The notes beneath the pieces were generated by a model. The model ran no database searches, was not told the origin of the DNA, and was given only the letters and a program-made list of their open reading frames with translations. This document shows, one piece after another, positions 50,287-59,761 of a stretch of 64,000 nucleotides of DNA (position 1 is the first letter of the stretch; every line of letters begins with the position of its first letter). Source of the stretch: Eshraghiella sp045129695 (GTDB taxonomy: Bacteria; Bacillota; Clostridia; Lachnospirales; Lachnospiraceae); the NCBI GenBank assembly GCA_045129695.1, contig JBGVJZ010000002.1, positions 22,549-86,548 of the forward strand, given 5' to 3'. Made by a program: the position numbers and the translations under genes.

Positions 50287-51744
50287 ATGTTTGAAAAGTA
50301 TTTGAACAGCCTTTTTGAGGGTACGGATGTCAGAAATACCCTGATAGAGATTAAAAAGCTTTTGACAGATGAAGAGCGTGTTGCCTGTCTTAAGAATACA
50401 ACAGGATATACCACAAATGTTTTTATAAGGTTATTGAAGGATGAGGACCCGAAAAACCGTAAAAATGCAGCACTCATTCTGGGTAAAATACAGGAGCAGT
50501 CTGTGGCAGAAATACTTTTTGAAGCATATATGAATGAGCAGACTCTTTTTGTAAAAAGTGCATATTTAACAGCACTTAGTGAATATGATATTACAGCATA
50601 TATGGAGCAGATGGAGAAATGTCTCAGTGAATTAGAGACGTCTGAGCATGCCAAAGAGGATATTAAGCATGTAGCAGAGGAGATTAAGGCATTAAGAAAA
50701 CTCCTCCCGGAAAAAGAGCATAAGAGGCATGTTTTTAATAATCCTTCAAAGGCTGTAAGGATTATTCTTACCTGTCGTAAAGAAAATAGTGAGCAGATTG
50801 TAAAAGCTGTTTCGGGTTATAGAAATGTATCAGATGTAAAGCAGATTTTTTGCGGTGTTATCTGCACAACTTCAGATATTAAAGCATTGTCTTCAATCAG
50901 AATTTACAGAGATATACTTATCCCGCTTAATGGTATGAAGCCACTGGAGAAAAATAATCTGGCTGAGGAGCTTGCAAGCGGAAACCTTATGTCAATTCTT
51001 GATTTACTTCATATAGATAACACATCACCGTATTATTTTAGAATTACGGCAAAAGAGCCGGATGTAGCAATGCTTGCTGCCAAGGTTCAGGCACTGTCAG
51101 CGGGAAGACTTGTAAATGCACCATCCGATTATGAAATTGAAATCAGATTAATACAGGGTAAGGATGGAAGGTTTCTTGCCATGCTTAAGTTGCATACATT
51201 GGGAGATTTCAGGTTTGCGTACAGGGCAAACCATATTGCAGCTTCAATTCATCCGGTTAATGCAGCAATGGTGGTGGAGCTTGCAAAGGATTATCTTAAG
51301 AAGGATGCACAGATTCTTGATCCTTTCTGCGGGGTGGGAACAATGCTTGTGGAGCGTAATAAGGCTGTACCTGCAAAATATCTTTATGGAACGGATATTT
51401 ATGGTAAGGCTATTGAAGGAGCAAGAATTAATTCCAAACTGGCAGGAGTGACGATTAATTATATAAACAGGGATTTTTTTGACTTTCGTCATGAGTATTT
51501 GTTTGATGAAATTATTACAAATATGCCTGTTTTTGATTCAAGAGAGGAAACTGATAAATTTTATAATAAATTTTTTAAAAAAACAGAGGCAATACTAAAA
51601 AAATATGGTATAATGATACTATATTCGGGTGAGAAGAATATCATTAAGAAATATTTAAGACTTAATGATAGTTTTAAGCTTCTTCGAGAGTTCGTAATTA
51701 ATGAGCGTGAAGAGAATTTTGCATTTATCATAAGCAGAAATTAG
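50287..51744 (+). CDS. HEAT-repeat/THUMP-like/RNA methyltransferase fusion protein
   Basis: A 485-residue protein. Residues about 1-120 look like HEAT-type helical repeats (FIRLLKDEDPKNRKNAALIL). A middle region (about 155-310) resembles the THUMP-associated part of TrmN/RlmL-type enzymes. The C-terminal Rossmann domain has SAM motif I ILDPFCGVGTMLVER, and at motif IV an ITNMPVFD sequence where N/DPPY is usual. It probably methylates guanosine in tRNA or rRNA. The ribosome site is ATGGAG. It sits between an amidase and a PAS protein. Confidence 0.78.
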   Translation: MFEKYLNSLFEGTDVRNTLIEIKKLLTDEERVACLKNTTGYTTNVFIRLLKDEDPKNRKNAALILGKIQEQSVAEILFEAYMNEQTLFVKSAYLTALSEYDITAYMEQMEKCLSELETSEHAKEDIKHVAEEIKALRKLLPEKEHKRHVFNNPSKAVRIILTCRKENSEQIVKAVSGYRNVSDVKQIFCGVICTTSDIKALSSIRIYRDILIPLNGMKPLEKNNLAEELASGNLMSILDLLHIDNTSPYYFRITAKEPDVAMLAAKVQALSAGRLVNAPSDYEIEIRLIQGKDGRFLAMLKLHTLGDFRFAYRANHIAASIHPVNAAMVVELAKDYLKKDAQILDPFCGVGTMLVERNKAVPAKYLYGTDIYGKAIEGARINSKLAGVTINYINRDFFDFRHEYLFDEIITNMPVFDSREETDKFYNKFFKKTEAILKKYGIMILYSGEKNIIKKYLRLNDSFKLLREFVINEREENFAFIISRN

Positions 51745-51759
51745 GAGAGGTGTGATATT

Positions 51760-52548
51760 ATGGAGAAGATTGATGCATTATACTTAAAAAAATATATGGA
51801 CAGCGGTAATGAATTTACGGAGAAAGTCAGATTACTGTTCAATGATGTATTACAGGTTGCAGGTCTTGCAGGCTTAATGCTTAAGGAAATTAAGAATGAT
51901 GGTACTAAGGTTTCACTAGTGGAGATGGGACGCTTCCTTGATAGTAGGGAATCAATTATTGAACTTCCGGTAATTGTTGACAATAATGCTGTGATGACAC
52001 TTACAGCATGTTGTGGTAATGTTGCCATTACCAAGAGACAGCTTCTGAATCTTGCCAATATAGCTCTGGGGGTTGAGAGTATGGCAGCAGGAATTTATTA
52101 TGGAAATTCCGGTGGTGGAGGCGGTTCAGCTGAGCCTGTTATTAAAGAGGTTGTTAAGGAAGTAATTAAAGAAGTTGTAGTTGAAGTTCCTGTGGAGGTT
52201 CCGGTAGAGGTTCCTGTTGCTGCAGCAGTTGATGCCAATGACACAATCAAGCAGTTGATGGATGTAATTGATGTGCTCCCGTCAGGTGTTATGGTGCTGG
52301 ATGTTGCCAAGCAGGAAGTTGTATATATGAACAGTGCTGCAGAAAATTCAATACCTGCACAGAATGCTTTGGGTATGGCACTTGGCAAATACGAAGCAAC
52401 CGGTGATGGTAAGGTTGGCGAGATTTGTGATTCGGATTCAGGAAATTGGTATGATGTAACATTTGTATCAATTAAATGGACTTCCGGTGAAGATGTTCTT
52501 ATGGGAACCGCCATTGATATCACACAGAAGGTGAAAGAGAGAGGTTAG
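51760..52548 (+). CDS. PAS-domain protein with Val-Pro-Glu repeat linker
   Basis: A 262-residue soluble protein. Residues 1-115 form an unassigned alpha/beta domain. A low-complexity linker follows: glycines (GGGGGS), then EVVKEVIKEVVVE and repeated VEVP. Residues about 165-260 form a PAS-like domain (LPSGVMVLDVAKQEVVYMNS, ending MGTAIDITQKV). There is no output domain, so it may be a sensor adaptor. GAGAGGTG precedes the start, 15 nt after the methyltransferase. Confidence 0.75.
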   Translation: MEKIDALYLKKYMDSGNEFTEKVRLLFNDVLQVAGLAGLMLKEIKNDGTKVSLVEMGRFLDSRESIIELPVIVDNNAVMTLTACCGNVAITKRQLLNLANIALGVESMAAGIYYGNSGGGGGSAEPVIKEVVKEVIKEVVVEVPVEVPVEVPVAAAVDANDTIKQLMDVIDVLPSGVMVLDVAKQEVVYMNSAAENSIPAQNALGMALGKYEATGDGKVGEICDSDSGNWYDVTFVSIKWTSGEDVLMGTAIDITQKVKERG

Positions 52549-52571
52549 TACATAAAAAGTTTAGTTTACCA

Positions 52572-52600
52572 TTGACAAAGCTTTAACAATATTATAATAT
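52572..52600 (+). promoter_or_regulatory. Promoter of the riboflavin transporter transcript
   Basis: TTGACA (52572-52577) with TAATAT 17 nt downstream (52595-52600), or overlapping TATAAT at 15 nt. Directly upstream of the FMN riboswitch. Confidence 0.7.
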
Positions 52601-52623
52601 AGCCATTGATAAAATAATATTCA

Positions 52624-52733
52624 ATCTTCAGGGCAGGGTGATATTCCCGACCGGCGGTAAAGTCCGCGAGCCTTAGGGCATGAACCGGTGTGATTCCGGT
52701 ACCGACAGTATAGTCTGGATGGTAGAAGATGCA
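52624..52733 (+). promoter_or_regulatory. FMN riboswitch (RFN element)
   Basis: Conserved RFN segments appear in order: TCTTCAGGGCAGGGTG, CCCGACCGGCGGTAAAGTCC, GCGAGCC, GAACCGGTGTGATTCCGGTA, CCGACAGTATAGTCTGGATG and GGTAGAAGA. In the known mechanism FMN binding promotes formation of the downstream terminator, lowering transporter expression. The downstream RibU-type gene supports this. Confidence 0.96.
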
Positions 52734-52785
52734 AGCTATAATGAACAGATGAAATGAATCTGTTTGTTTATCTTTGGATTCCATG

Positions 52786-52812
52786 CGCCTGTAGAGATAC
52801 AGGCGTTTTTTT
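52786..52812 (+). terminator. Riboswitch-controlled terminator
   Basis: CGCCTGTA and TACAGGCG form an 8-bp stem with a GAGA loop, followed by seven T. It lies between the FMN aptamer and the transporter gene. Confidence 0.9.
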
Positions 52813-52894
52813 CGTCATAAAATATGTCGAAATTTAATCCCTGAATATTAGACCGCTTATAAGTGGAAATAATTTATTAACAGGAGGAAAAGAA

Positions 52895-53638
52895 ATGAAT
52901 AAATTTTTATCAAATATGACAGAATTGTGGAAGAGTATTCAGTCCAATGTGGTCTTTGTACTTCAGTTTGTAGGAATTATTGTGGGAATAATACTTATTG
53001 CGTATCTTGCAGAGCTTCTGATTCACAGAAAAAGCGGAGTTAAGGAAAAGGTTCTTACTACACGTAAAATTGCGGTAATAGGAGTCATGTCAGCTATAGC
53101 CGGAGTGTTAATGTTGTTTGAGATTCCGCTTCCGGGCATAGCATTTTTCTATAAACTTGATTTTTCTGAGCTTCCGGCGTTGCTATGCGGTTTTGCCTAC
53201 GGACCGGTGGCAGGCATTATAACGGAAGCAGTAAAAATACTAATAAATCTTATACTTGACGGGACAACAACTGCGTTTGTAGGTGAGTTGGCAAACTTTA
53301 TAGTTGGCTCAGTTTTTGTGCTTACGGCAACTATCATATATCATATTAAAAAAAGCAAGAAAATGGCAATTGTTTCCTGTATTGCGGCAACTCTTGTGAT
53401 GACCGTGCTCGGAACTTTGTTTAACGGGATATACCTTCTTCCTAAATATGCAAGCTTTTTAATGCCAATGGATGCGATTATAGGTGCCGGCACAGAGGAA
53501 AATCCTCATATTACCAATCTGACAACCTTTCTTTTGTTCTGTACAGCACCTACAAATCTTATTAAAGGTATTGCGGTTTCGATTGTTACAATACTTTTGT
53601 ATCATCCGTTAAGACCGATTTTGAAAAAAACTGTGTAA
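52895..53638 (+). CDS. ribU: Riboflavin ECF transporter substrate-binding component
   Basis: A 247-residue membrane protein with about six to seven helices. The RibU-like core includes KIAVIGVMSAIAGVLMLFEI, then FYKLDFSELPALLCGFAYGP and later LFCTAPTNLIKGIAVS. An extra N-terminal helix (about 22-42) precedes the core. S components work with a shared energizing module encoded elsewhere. Placement directly behind an FMN riboswitch makes riboflavin the likely substrate. AGGAGG precedes the start. Confidence 0.92.
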   Translation: MNKFLSNMTELWKSIQSNVVFVLQFVGIIVGIILIAYLAELLIHRKSGVKEKVLTTRKIAVIGVMSAIAGVLMLFEIPLPGIAFFYKLDFSELPALLCGFAYGPVAGIITEAVKILINLILDGTTTAFVGELANFIVGSVFVLTATIIYHIKKSKKMAIVSCIAATLVMTVLGTLFNGIYLLPKYASFLMPMDAIIGAGTEENPHITNLTTFLLFCTAPTNLIKGIAVSIVTILLYHPLRPILKKTV

Positions 53639-53717
53639 AATTTTCTTGCTTATTATTTTCTATGTCCGTATACTTAATTTGGAACCGGTTTACAGGTTCC
53701 GGAAGGGGACTTTTTAA

Positions 53718-56630
53718 ATGAAATTTGATTCAAGTAAGTATGAACTTATACAACAGACACGAATTGATGAGATACAGTCAGAAGGATTTTATCTCAAGCA
53801 CAGACGGTCAGGAGCAAGGGTTGTTATTCTTGAGAATGATGATGAGAACAAGGTTTTCTCAATCGGATTTAAGACCCCACCGTCTGATAGTACGGGAGTG
53901 CCGCATATTTTAGAGCACTCTGTATTGTGTGGCTCAGAAAAATATCCTGCCAAGGAGCCTTTTGTGGAACTTGCCAAAGGCTCACTTAATACATTTCTGA
54001 ATGCAATGACATATCCTGATAAGACCGTTTATCCTATAGCAAGCTGTAATGATACAGACTTCAAAAATATAATGGATGTATATATGGATGCTGTGCTGCA
54101 CCCAAATATCTATAACAGAAAACAGATTTTTCTTCAGGAAGGATGGCATTATGAACTGGAGAGCCCTGAAGGACCACTGACATACAATGGTGTTGTATAT
54201 AATGAGATGAAGGGCGCCTTTTCATCCCCTGATGAAGTGCTTATAAGATATTGTCTTAATTCTCTTTACCCTGATACTTCTTATGGAACCGAGTCGGGTG
54301 GGGACCCTGAGAATATACCGGAGCTTACTTATGAAGCATTTCTGGGATTTCATAAGAAATTATATCATCCGTCAAACAGTTATATTTATCTGTATGGTAA
54401 TTGTGATATGGCAGAAAGGCTGGAGTATCTTGATAGGGAATATTTATCAAATTATGATGTTTTAAAGGTTGACTCAGAGATTAGAACACAGAAGCCTTTT
54501 GATGTAATGAGAAGGGTTGAGGTGGATTACTCTATTACAGAGGATGAGTCACCGGAGAATAAATGTTATTTTGCATATAATGCTTCAATCGATACTTCTC
54601 TAAATAAGGAATTATATCTGGCGTTTCAGATTTTGGATTATGCACTTCTGTCAGCACCGGGCGCACCGGTTAAACAGGCACTTATAGATGCAGGAATTGG
54701 CGAGGATGTATATTCTACTTTTGAAAACGGTATAAAACAGCCGATGTATACAATTGTGGCTAAGAATGCAGCTAAGGAGCAGGAAGAGGAATTTTTACGG
54801 ATTATTAAGGATACACTTGGAAATCTTGTAAAGAATGGAATTAATAAGGATTCGTTGAGAGCGGGAATTAATTCTGATGAATTCTATTACAGAGAAGCAG
54901 ATTTTGGCAGGACGCCAAAGGGGCTTATGTATGGGCTCAATATGATGGACAGCTGGTTATATGATGATGACAAGCCATTTCTTCTTCTGGGAATGAATGA
55001 TACTTACAAATTCTTAAAAGAAAAGATTGATACGGATTATTTTGAACGGCTGGTTGAGAAATATCTTATAGTCAATACCCATTCTTCACTTGTTGTACTA
55101 AATCCTGTTGTAGGATTAACTACAATCAGGGAGAACGAGACTGCACGCAGGCTTGAGGAATATAAGAACAGTTTGTCACCGGAAGAGATTAACAGAATCA
55201 TAGAAGAAACAAAGGCGCTTAAAGAGTACCAGACGGCACGTTCCACACCGGAGGAGGTTGGAACAATCCCAATGCTGTCAAGAGAGGATATCAGCACGGA
55301 AATCCAGCCACTCTATAATCAAATAGAAGAGATAGAAGGTGTACCTGTTGACAATCATAATGTTTTTACTAATGGAATAGGTTATCTGAATTTGTCGTTT
55401 GATATTGCCAATGTTGAAGATGCTGACATTCCTTATGTGGGACTTGTTACCAATGTGATTGGTTATATCAATACTTCTAAGAGAAGCTATGACGAGCTTT
55501 CCAATGAAGTGTATATGCATACAGGTGGAATTTTTTCTGATTTTAACACATATCAGAGAATCGATAACAGACAGGTTACAGCAAGGTTCTCCATGAAGAC
55601 GAAGGCTCTGTTTGAAGAGATTTCAAAAGCACTGGAATTAATCAGGGAGATGATGTATGAATCCTGCTATGAGGATCATAAGCGTCTGAAAGAAATACTT
55701 GCTGAGCTTAAATCAAGGCTTCAGAGCAGATTTGTGTCAGCAGGACATGCTACTGCAAGGGGAGAATGTCTGTCACAGTTTAATGAGGCATCCAAATATA
55801 ATGCATTAACCTCCGGAATACCTTTTTATAATTTTGTGGCAGATTTATATGATAATTTTGATATCAGAAAAAATGAAATTACGGAGAAACTGAGCCGGGT
55901 TTCAGAACAGATTTTTGTTAAAAACAGATTAATGATATCCTTCACTGGAGAGCAAAAAGAATACGAGGCTGTTAAGCCACAGCTGGCTGAGTTTATTAAC
56001 GGACTTTTAAGTAGTACAGCAAAAGCAGTCACGAGAAATTTAGAACTTACCAAATGTAAAATCGGATATAAAACAGCGTCACAGGTTAACTATGTTGCCA
56101 GATGCGGAGATTTTCACAAGGCAGGTCTTAAATATGACGCATCTCTTAAGGTGCTTGGAACAATTATGTCCTACAATTATCTGTGGGATAATGTCAGAGT
56201 TCTCGGAGGCGCTTATGGATGTATGAGCGGCTGTACAGTAAATGGTGTGGGATATTTCGTTTCATACAGAGATCCTAACGTATCGGCAACCAATAAGGTG
56301 TTTGAGAATGCAGTTGATTATGTAAGAAATTTTGACGCTGATGAGGATGAGATGACCAGATATATTCTGGGAACTTTTGGAGAGATGGATATACCACTTA
56401 CTCCATCCGCAAAAGGAACTCGTTCTTTTGACTTTTTCCTACGGGGAGTAACGGAAGAATATCTTAAAGAGGATAGAATGAAGGCTCTTAATACCCATCA
56501 GGAGGATATCCGTGCCCTTGCACCGATTATCGAAGCTGTTATACAGGATGATTATTTATGTGTAATCGGGAATGGAGACAGAATTACAAGTGAACAGGCT
56601 CTTTTTGATAAAGTAACCAATTTATTATAA
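53718..56630 (+). CDS. M16C zinc metallopeptidase (presequence-protease-like)
   Basis: A 970-residue protein of the insulinase/PreP type, soluble and probably cytoplasmic. The inverted zinc motif HILEH (His63, Glu66, His67) lies in STGVPHILEHSVLCGSEKYP, with a downstream acidic ligand expected in VVYNEMKGAF. The C-terminal half contains the partner domain with the GGAYGCMSG segment. Such enzymes degrade short unfolded peptides in a closed chamber. The start has AAGGGGAC. era follows 18 nt downstream. Confidence 0.93.
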   Translation: MKFDSSKYELIQQTRIDEIQSEGFYLKHRRSGARVVILENDDENKVFSIGFKTPPSDSTGVPHILEHSVLCGSEKYPAKEPFVELAKGSLNTFLNAMTYPDKTVYPIASCNDTDFKNIMDVYMDAVLHPNIYNRKQIFLQEGWHYELESPEGPLTYNGVVYNEMKGAFSSPDEVLIRYCLNSLYPDTSYGTESGGDPENIPELTYEAFLGFHKKLYHPSNSYIYLYGNCDMAERLEYLDREYLSNYDVLKVDSEIRTQKPFDVMRRVEVDYSITEDESPENKCYFAYNASIDTSLNKELYLAFQILDYALLSAPGAPVKQALIDAGIGEDVYSTFENGIKQPMYTIVAKNAAKEQEEEFLRIIKDTLGNLVKNGINKDSLRAGINSDEFYYREADFGRTPKGLMYGLNMMDSWLYDDDKPFLLLGMNDTYKFLKEKIDTDYFERLVEKYLIVNTHSSLVVLNPVVGLTTIRENETARRLEEYKNSLSPEEINRIIEETKALKEYQTARSTPEEVGTIPMLSREDISTEIQPLYNQIEEIEGVPVDNHNVFTNGIGYLNLSFDIANVEDADIPYVGLVTNVIGYINTSKRSYDELSNEVYMHTGGIFSDFNTYQRIDNRQVTARFSMKTKALFEEISKALELIREMMYESCYEDHKRLKEILAELKSRLQSRFVSAGHATARGECLSQFNEASKYNALTSGIPFYNFVADLYDNFDIRKNEITEKLSRVSEQIFVKNRLMISFTGEQKEYEAVKPQLAEFINGLLSSTAKAVTRNLELTKCKIGYKTASQVNYVARCGDFHKAGLKYDASLKVLGTIMSYNYLWDNVRVLGGAYGCMSGCTVNGVGYFVSYRDPNVSATNKVFENAVDYVRNFDADEDEMTRYILGTFGEMDIPLTPSAKGTRSFDFFLRGVTEEYLKEDRMKALNTHQEDIRALAPIIEAVIQDDYLCVIGNGDRITSEQALFDKVTNLL

Positions 56631-56648
56631 GTAAAGGAAGATAAAGCA

Positions 56649-57542
56649 TTGGAGACAAAATCAGGATTTGTGGCGTTAGTTGGACGCCCTAATGTTGGGA
56701 AATCAACTTTAATGAATAAGCTTATTGGGCAGAAAATAGCGATTACCTCCAATAAGCCACAGACTACCAGAAACAGAATTCAGACAGTTTATACTGATGA
56801 AAGGGGACAGGTTATTTTCCTGGACACGCCGGGTATTCATAAAGCCAAAAATAAGCTTGGCGAATATATGGTAAATGTAGCTGAGAAAACGCTTGCAGAT
56901 GTGGACGTTGTATTATGGCTTGTGGAGCCGACCACATATATCGGTACAGGAGAGAAGCATATCGTCGCACAGCTTAAGAACTGCAGGAAGCCGGTTATAC
57001 TTGTAATTAATAAGGTGGACACAATTAAGAAAGAAGAAATTCTTCCTTTTATTGCTGCATATCAGAAAGAGATGGAATTTGAAGAAATTATTCCAGTGTC
57101 AGCGTTAAAGGGAACCAATACAAATGACCTGTTGGAGTCGATTTTCAAATATCTTCCTTATGGTCCGATGTATTATGATGAGGATACCGTTACGGACCAG
57201 CCTATGCGCCAGATTGTGGCAGAGCTTATAAGAGAGAAGGCTTTAAGATGTCTTTCTGATGAAATTCCTCATGGAATTGCTGTTACCATTGAGAAGATGA
57301 AGGAAAGACCGGATGGCTCCATGTGGGATATAGAGGCTACAATTGTGTGCGAACGAGACAGCCATAAGGGGATTGTTATCGGTAAAGGTGGAGCAATGCT
57401 TAAGAAAATCGGTTCTGCAGCCAGATTTGAGATTGAGAGAATGATGGAACAGCAGATTAACCTGAAATTATGGGTTAAGGTCCGTAAGGAATGGCGTGAT
57501 TCCGAATTGTTAATGAAGAATTACGGATATAAAGAGGATTAA
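56649..57542 (+). CDS. era: Ribosome-assembly GTPase Era
   Basis: A 297-residue essential GTPase that binds 16S rRNA during 30S maturation. It has G1 GRPNVGKST, G2 region NKPQTTRNRI, G3 DTPGIHK, G4 NKVD, and a C-terminal KH domain (VIGKGGAMLKKIGS). The start codon is TTG at 56649, supported by AAAGGAAG 8 nt upstream and by the N-terminus aligning right before the first strand; no nearby ATG fits. The stop TAA is immediately followed by the recO ATG. Confidence 0.96.
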   Translation: METKSGFVALVGRPNVGKSTLMNKLIGQKIAITSNKPQTTRNRIQTVYTDERGQVIFLDTPGIHKAKNKLGEYMVNVAEKTLADVDVVLWLVEPTTYIGTGEKHIVAQLKNCRKPVILVINKVDTIKKEEILPFIAAYQKEMEFEEIIPVSALKGTNTNDLLESIFKYLPYGPMYYDEDTVTDQPMRQIVAELIREKALRCLSDEIPHGIAVTIEKMKERPDGSMWDIEATIVCERDSHKGIVIGKGGAMLKKIGSAARFEIERMMEQQINLKLWVKVRKEWRDSELLMKNYGYKED

Positions 57543-58286
57543 ATGGCAGAGCAGATAAAGGTCATGGGGATGGTAATTTCATCCTCACCCATCGGAGAAA
57601 ACGACAAAAGAATAGTGCTGCTTACGAAGGAAAAAGGCAAAATAAGTGCTTTTGTCCGTGGGGCAAGAAGACCCGGCAATCATCTGATGGCGGCAAGCGA
57701 CAGCTTTGCATTCGGTGCTTTTTATCTTATTCCGGGAAGGGAATCATATACCCTTGTAAATGCGGATATAAGCAACTATTTCAGGGAACTGGCAATGGAT
57801 GTGGTTAAAACCTACAGTGCATATTATTTCCTTGAACTGGCGGAATATTATGCAGTGGAGAATCAGGATGGTTCGAAGCTGCTTAATCTTATCTATGCAG
57901 CATTTAAGGCTTTATTAAATTACAAAATAAATGATTATCTTGTTAGATATGTTTTCGAACTTAAAATGCTGGTGCTTAACGGAGAATATCCTGATTTTTT
58001 CAGTTGCAAAAGCTGTGGCGGCAAGGAGAAGCTTGGCGGTTTTTCCGTATTTATGAATGGAGTGGTATGTAATAAATGTGCGGAGCACATTAAAGAGGTT
58101 GTATCTGTGTCCGCCTCCACTCTGTACGCTCTTCAATATATCGTGTGTACCGATATCGGCAAATTATATACTTTTACCGTATCAGATGAGGTGTTGACGG
58201 AGCTTAGGATGATTACCGGCAGATGTATGCACTCATATCTGGACAGAAAAATGAATTCTTTGGAGATTCTTGACAGTTTGAGTTAA
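57543..58286 (+). CDS. recO: DNA repair protein RecO
   Basis: A 247-residue recombination mediator that helps load RecA onto SSB-coated DNA. It has an N-terminal OB fold (VISSSPIGENDKRIVLLTKE), a helical middle and a zinc finger CKSCGGKEKL...VCNKC. The start abuts the era stop with no gap, indicating translational coupling. The era-recO order is common in Firmicutes. Confidence 0.93.
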   Translation: MAEQIKVMGMVISSSPIGENDKRIVLLTKEKGKISAFVRGARRPGNHLMAASDSFAFGAFYLIPGRESYTLVNADISNYFRELAMDVVKTYSAYYFLELAEYYAVENQDGSKLLNLIYAAFKALLNYKINDYLVRYVFELKMLVLNGEYPDFFSCKSCGGKEKLGGFSVFMNGVVCNKCAEHIKEVVSVSASTLYALQYIVCTDIGKLYTFTVSDEVLTELRMITGRCMHSYLDRKMNSLEILDSLS

Positions 58287-58292
58287 TATGTC

Positions 58293-58321
58293 TTGAAAAA
58301 TTCCTTTAAAAAAGATACAAT
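58293..58321 (+). promoter_or_regulatory. Sigma-A promoter of glyS
   Basis: TTGAAA (58293-58298), a 17-nt spacer, and TACAAT (58316-58321), 40 nt before the glyS start. Confidence 0.7.
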
Positions 58322-58360
58322 GTTTAAAACCCAAAGAGATAGCGAGGTAAGAAAAAAGTT

Positions 58361-59749
58361 ATGGAAAAGACAATGGAGAAAATCGTTGCTTTAGCAAAAT
58401 CAAGAGGATTTGTATATCCGGGTTCCGAGATTTACGGCGGATTGGCTAATACATGGGACTATGGAAATCTTGGTGTTGAGCTTAAGAATAACGTTAAAAA
58501 AGCATGGTGGCAGAAATTTGTGCAGGAGAGCCCTTATAATGTCGGCGTTGACTGTGCAATCCTTATGAATCCACAGACATGGGTGGCTTCAGGACATCTT
58601 GGAGGCTTTGCAGACCCATTAATGGATTGTAAAGCATGTAAGGAGCGTTTTCGTGCTGATAAATTAATTGAAGACTGGGCAGCAGAGAATGATTATACAA
58701 TCGAAGGCTCTGTAGATGCATGGTCTAAAGAGGATATGGAAAAATTCGTTGCGGAGAAGAATATTGCCTGTCCAACCTGCGGTAAGCATGATTTTACTGA
58801 AATCAGACAGTTCAATCTTATGTTCAAGACCTTCCAGGGTGTAACTGAGGATGCTAAGAATACGGTATATTTAAGACCTGAAACAGCTCAGGGTATTTTT
58901 GTTAACTTTAAGAATGTTCAGAGAACCTCACGTAAGAAGCTTCCTTTCGGAATCGGACAGATTGGTAAATCCTTCCGTAATGAAATCACACCGGGTAACT
59001 TTACTTTCAGAACAAGAGAGTTCGAGCAGATGGAATTAGAATTCTTCTGCAAACCGGGTACTGATCTTGAATGGTTCCAATATTGGAGAGAATTCTGTAT
59101 CAACTGGTTAAAAGCACTTGGAATGAAGGATGATGAGTTAAGAGCAAGAGACCATTCTCCTGAGGAGCTTTGCTTCTACTCAAAGGGAACAACTGACCTT
59201 GAGTTCTTATTCCCATTTGGATGGGGAGAACTCTGGGGTATTGCTGACAGAACTGATTATGACCTTACACAGCATCAGAATGTATCCGGTGAGGATATGT
59301 CATATTTTGATGACGAGGATGGAACAAAATACGTTCCTTATGTTGTTGAGCCATCCCTTGGTGCTGACAGAGTAACACTTGCATTCCTCTGCTCTGCTTA
59401 TGATGAAGAGGAATTAGAGGGCGGAGATATGAGAACAGTTCTTCATTTTCATCCGGCACTTGCGCCTGTTAAGATTGGTGTGCTTCCTCTTTCTAAGAAG
59501 CTCAATGAAGGTGCAGAGAAGATTTATGCAGAGCTTTGCAAGAAATACAACTGTGAATTTGATGACAGAGGCAATATCGGTAAGAGATACAGAAGACAGG
59601 ACGAAATAGGAACTCCTTTCTGTGTAACCTATGATTTTGAGTCAGAGAATGACGGATGTGTAACTGTAAGAGACAGAGATACAATGGCACAGGAAAGAAT
59701 TAAGATTGACGATTTAGGAAAGTATTTTGAGGATAAATTTACATTTTAG
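58361..59749 (+). CDS. glyS: Glycyl-tRNA synthetase (homodimeric type)
   Basis: A class II synthetase of 462 residues that charges tRNA-Gly. Visible class II motifs are FVYPGSEIYGGLANTWDYG at the N-terminus, the motif 2 region FRNEITPGNFTFRTREFEQM, and motif 3 GADRVTLAFL. A zinc-type CKACKERF and CPTCGKHDF pair is present. Two in-frame ATGs (58361, 58373) are possible; the only GAGG-like site is rather distant. The length fits the single-chain GlyQS type. Confidence 0.95.
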   Translation: MEKTMEKIVALAKSRGFVYPGSEIYGGLANTWDYGNLGVELKNNVKKAWWQKFVQESPYNVGVDCAILMNPQTWVASGHLGGFADPLMDCKACKERFRADKLIEDWAAENDYTIEGSVDAWSKEDMEKFVAEKNIACPTCGKHDFTEIRQFNLMFKTFQGVTEDAKNTVYLRPETAQGIFVNFKNVQRTSRKKLPFGIGQIGKSFRNEITPGNFTFRTREFEQMELEFFCKPGTDLEWFQYWREFCINWLKALGMKDDELRARDHSPEELCFYSKGTTDLEFLFPFGWGELWGIADRTDYDLTQHQNVSGEDMSYFDDEDGTKYVPYVVEPSLGADRVTLAFLCSAYDEEELEGGDMRTVLHFHPALAPVKIGVLPLSKKLNEGAEKIYAELCKKYNCEFDDRGNIGKRYRRQDEIGTPFCVTYDFESENDGCVTVRDRDTMAQERIKIDDLGKYFEDKFTF

Positions 59750-59761
59750 TGTGAGATTGTT

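Noticed and set aside
50169..50654. 161-codon minus-strand frame across the amidase/methyltransferase junction
   Set aside because: Antisense to two recognisable domains, no start context.
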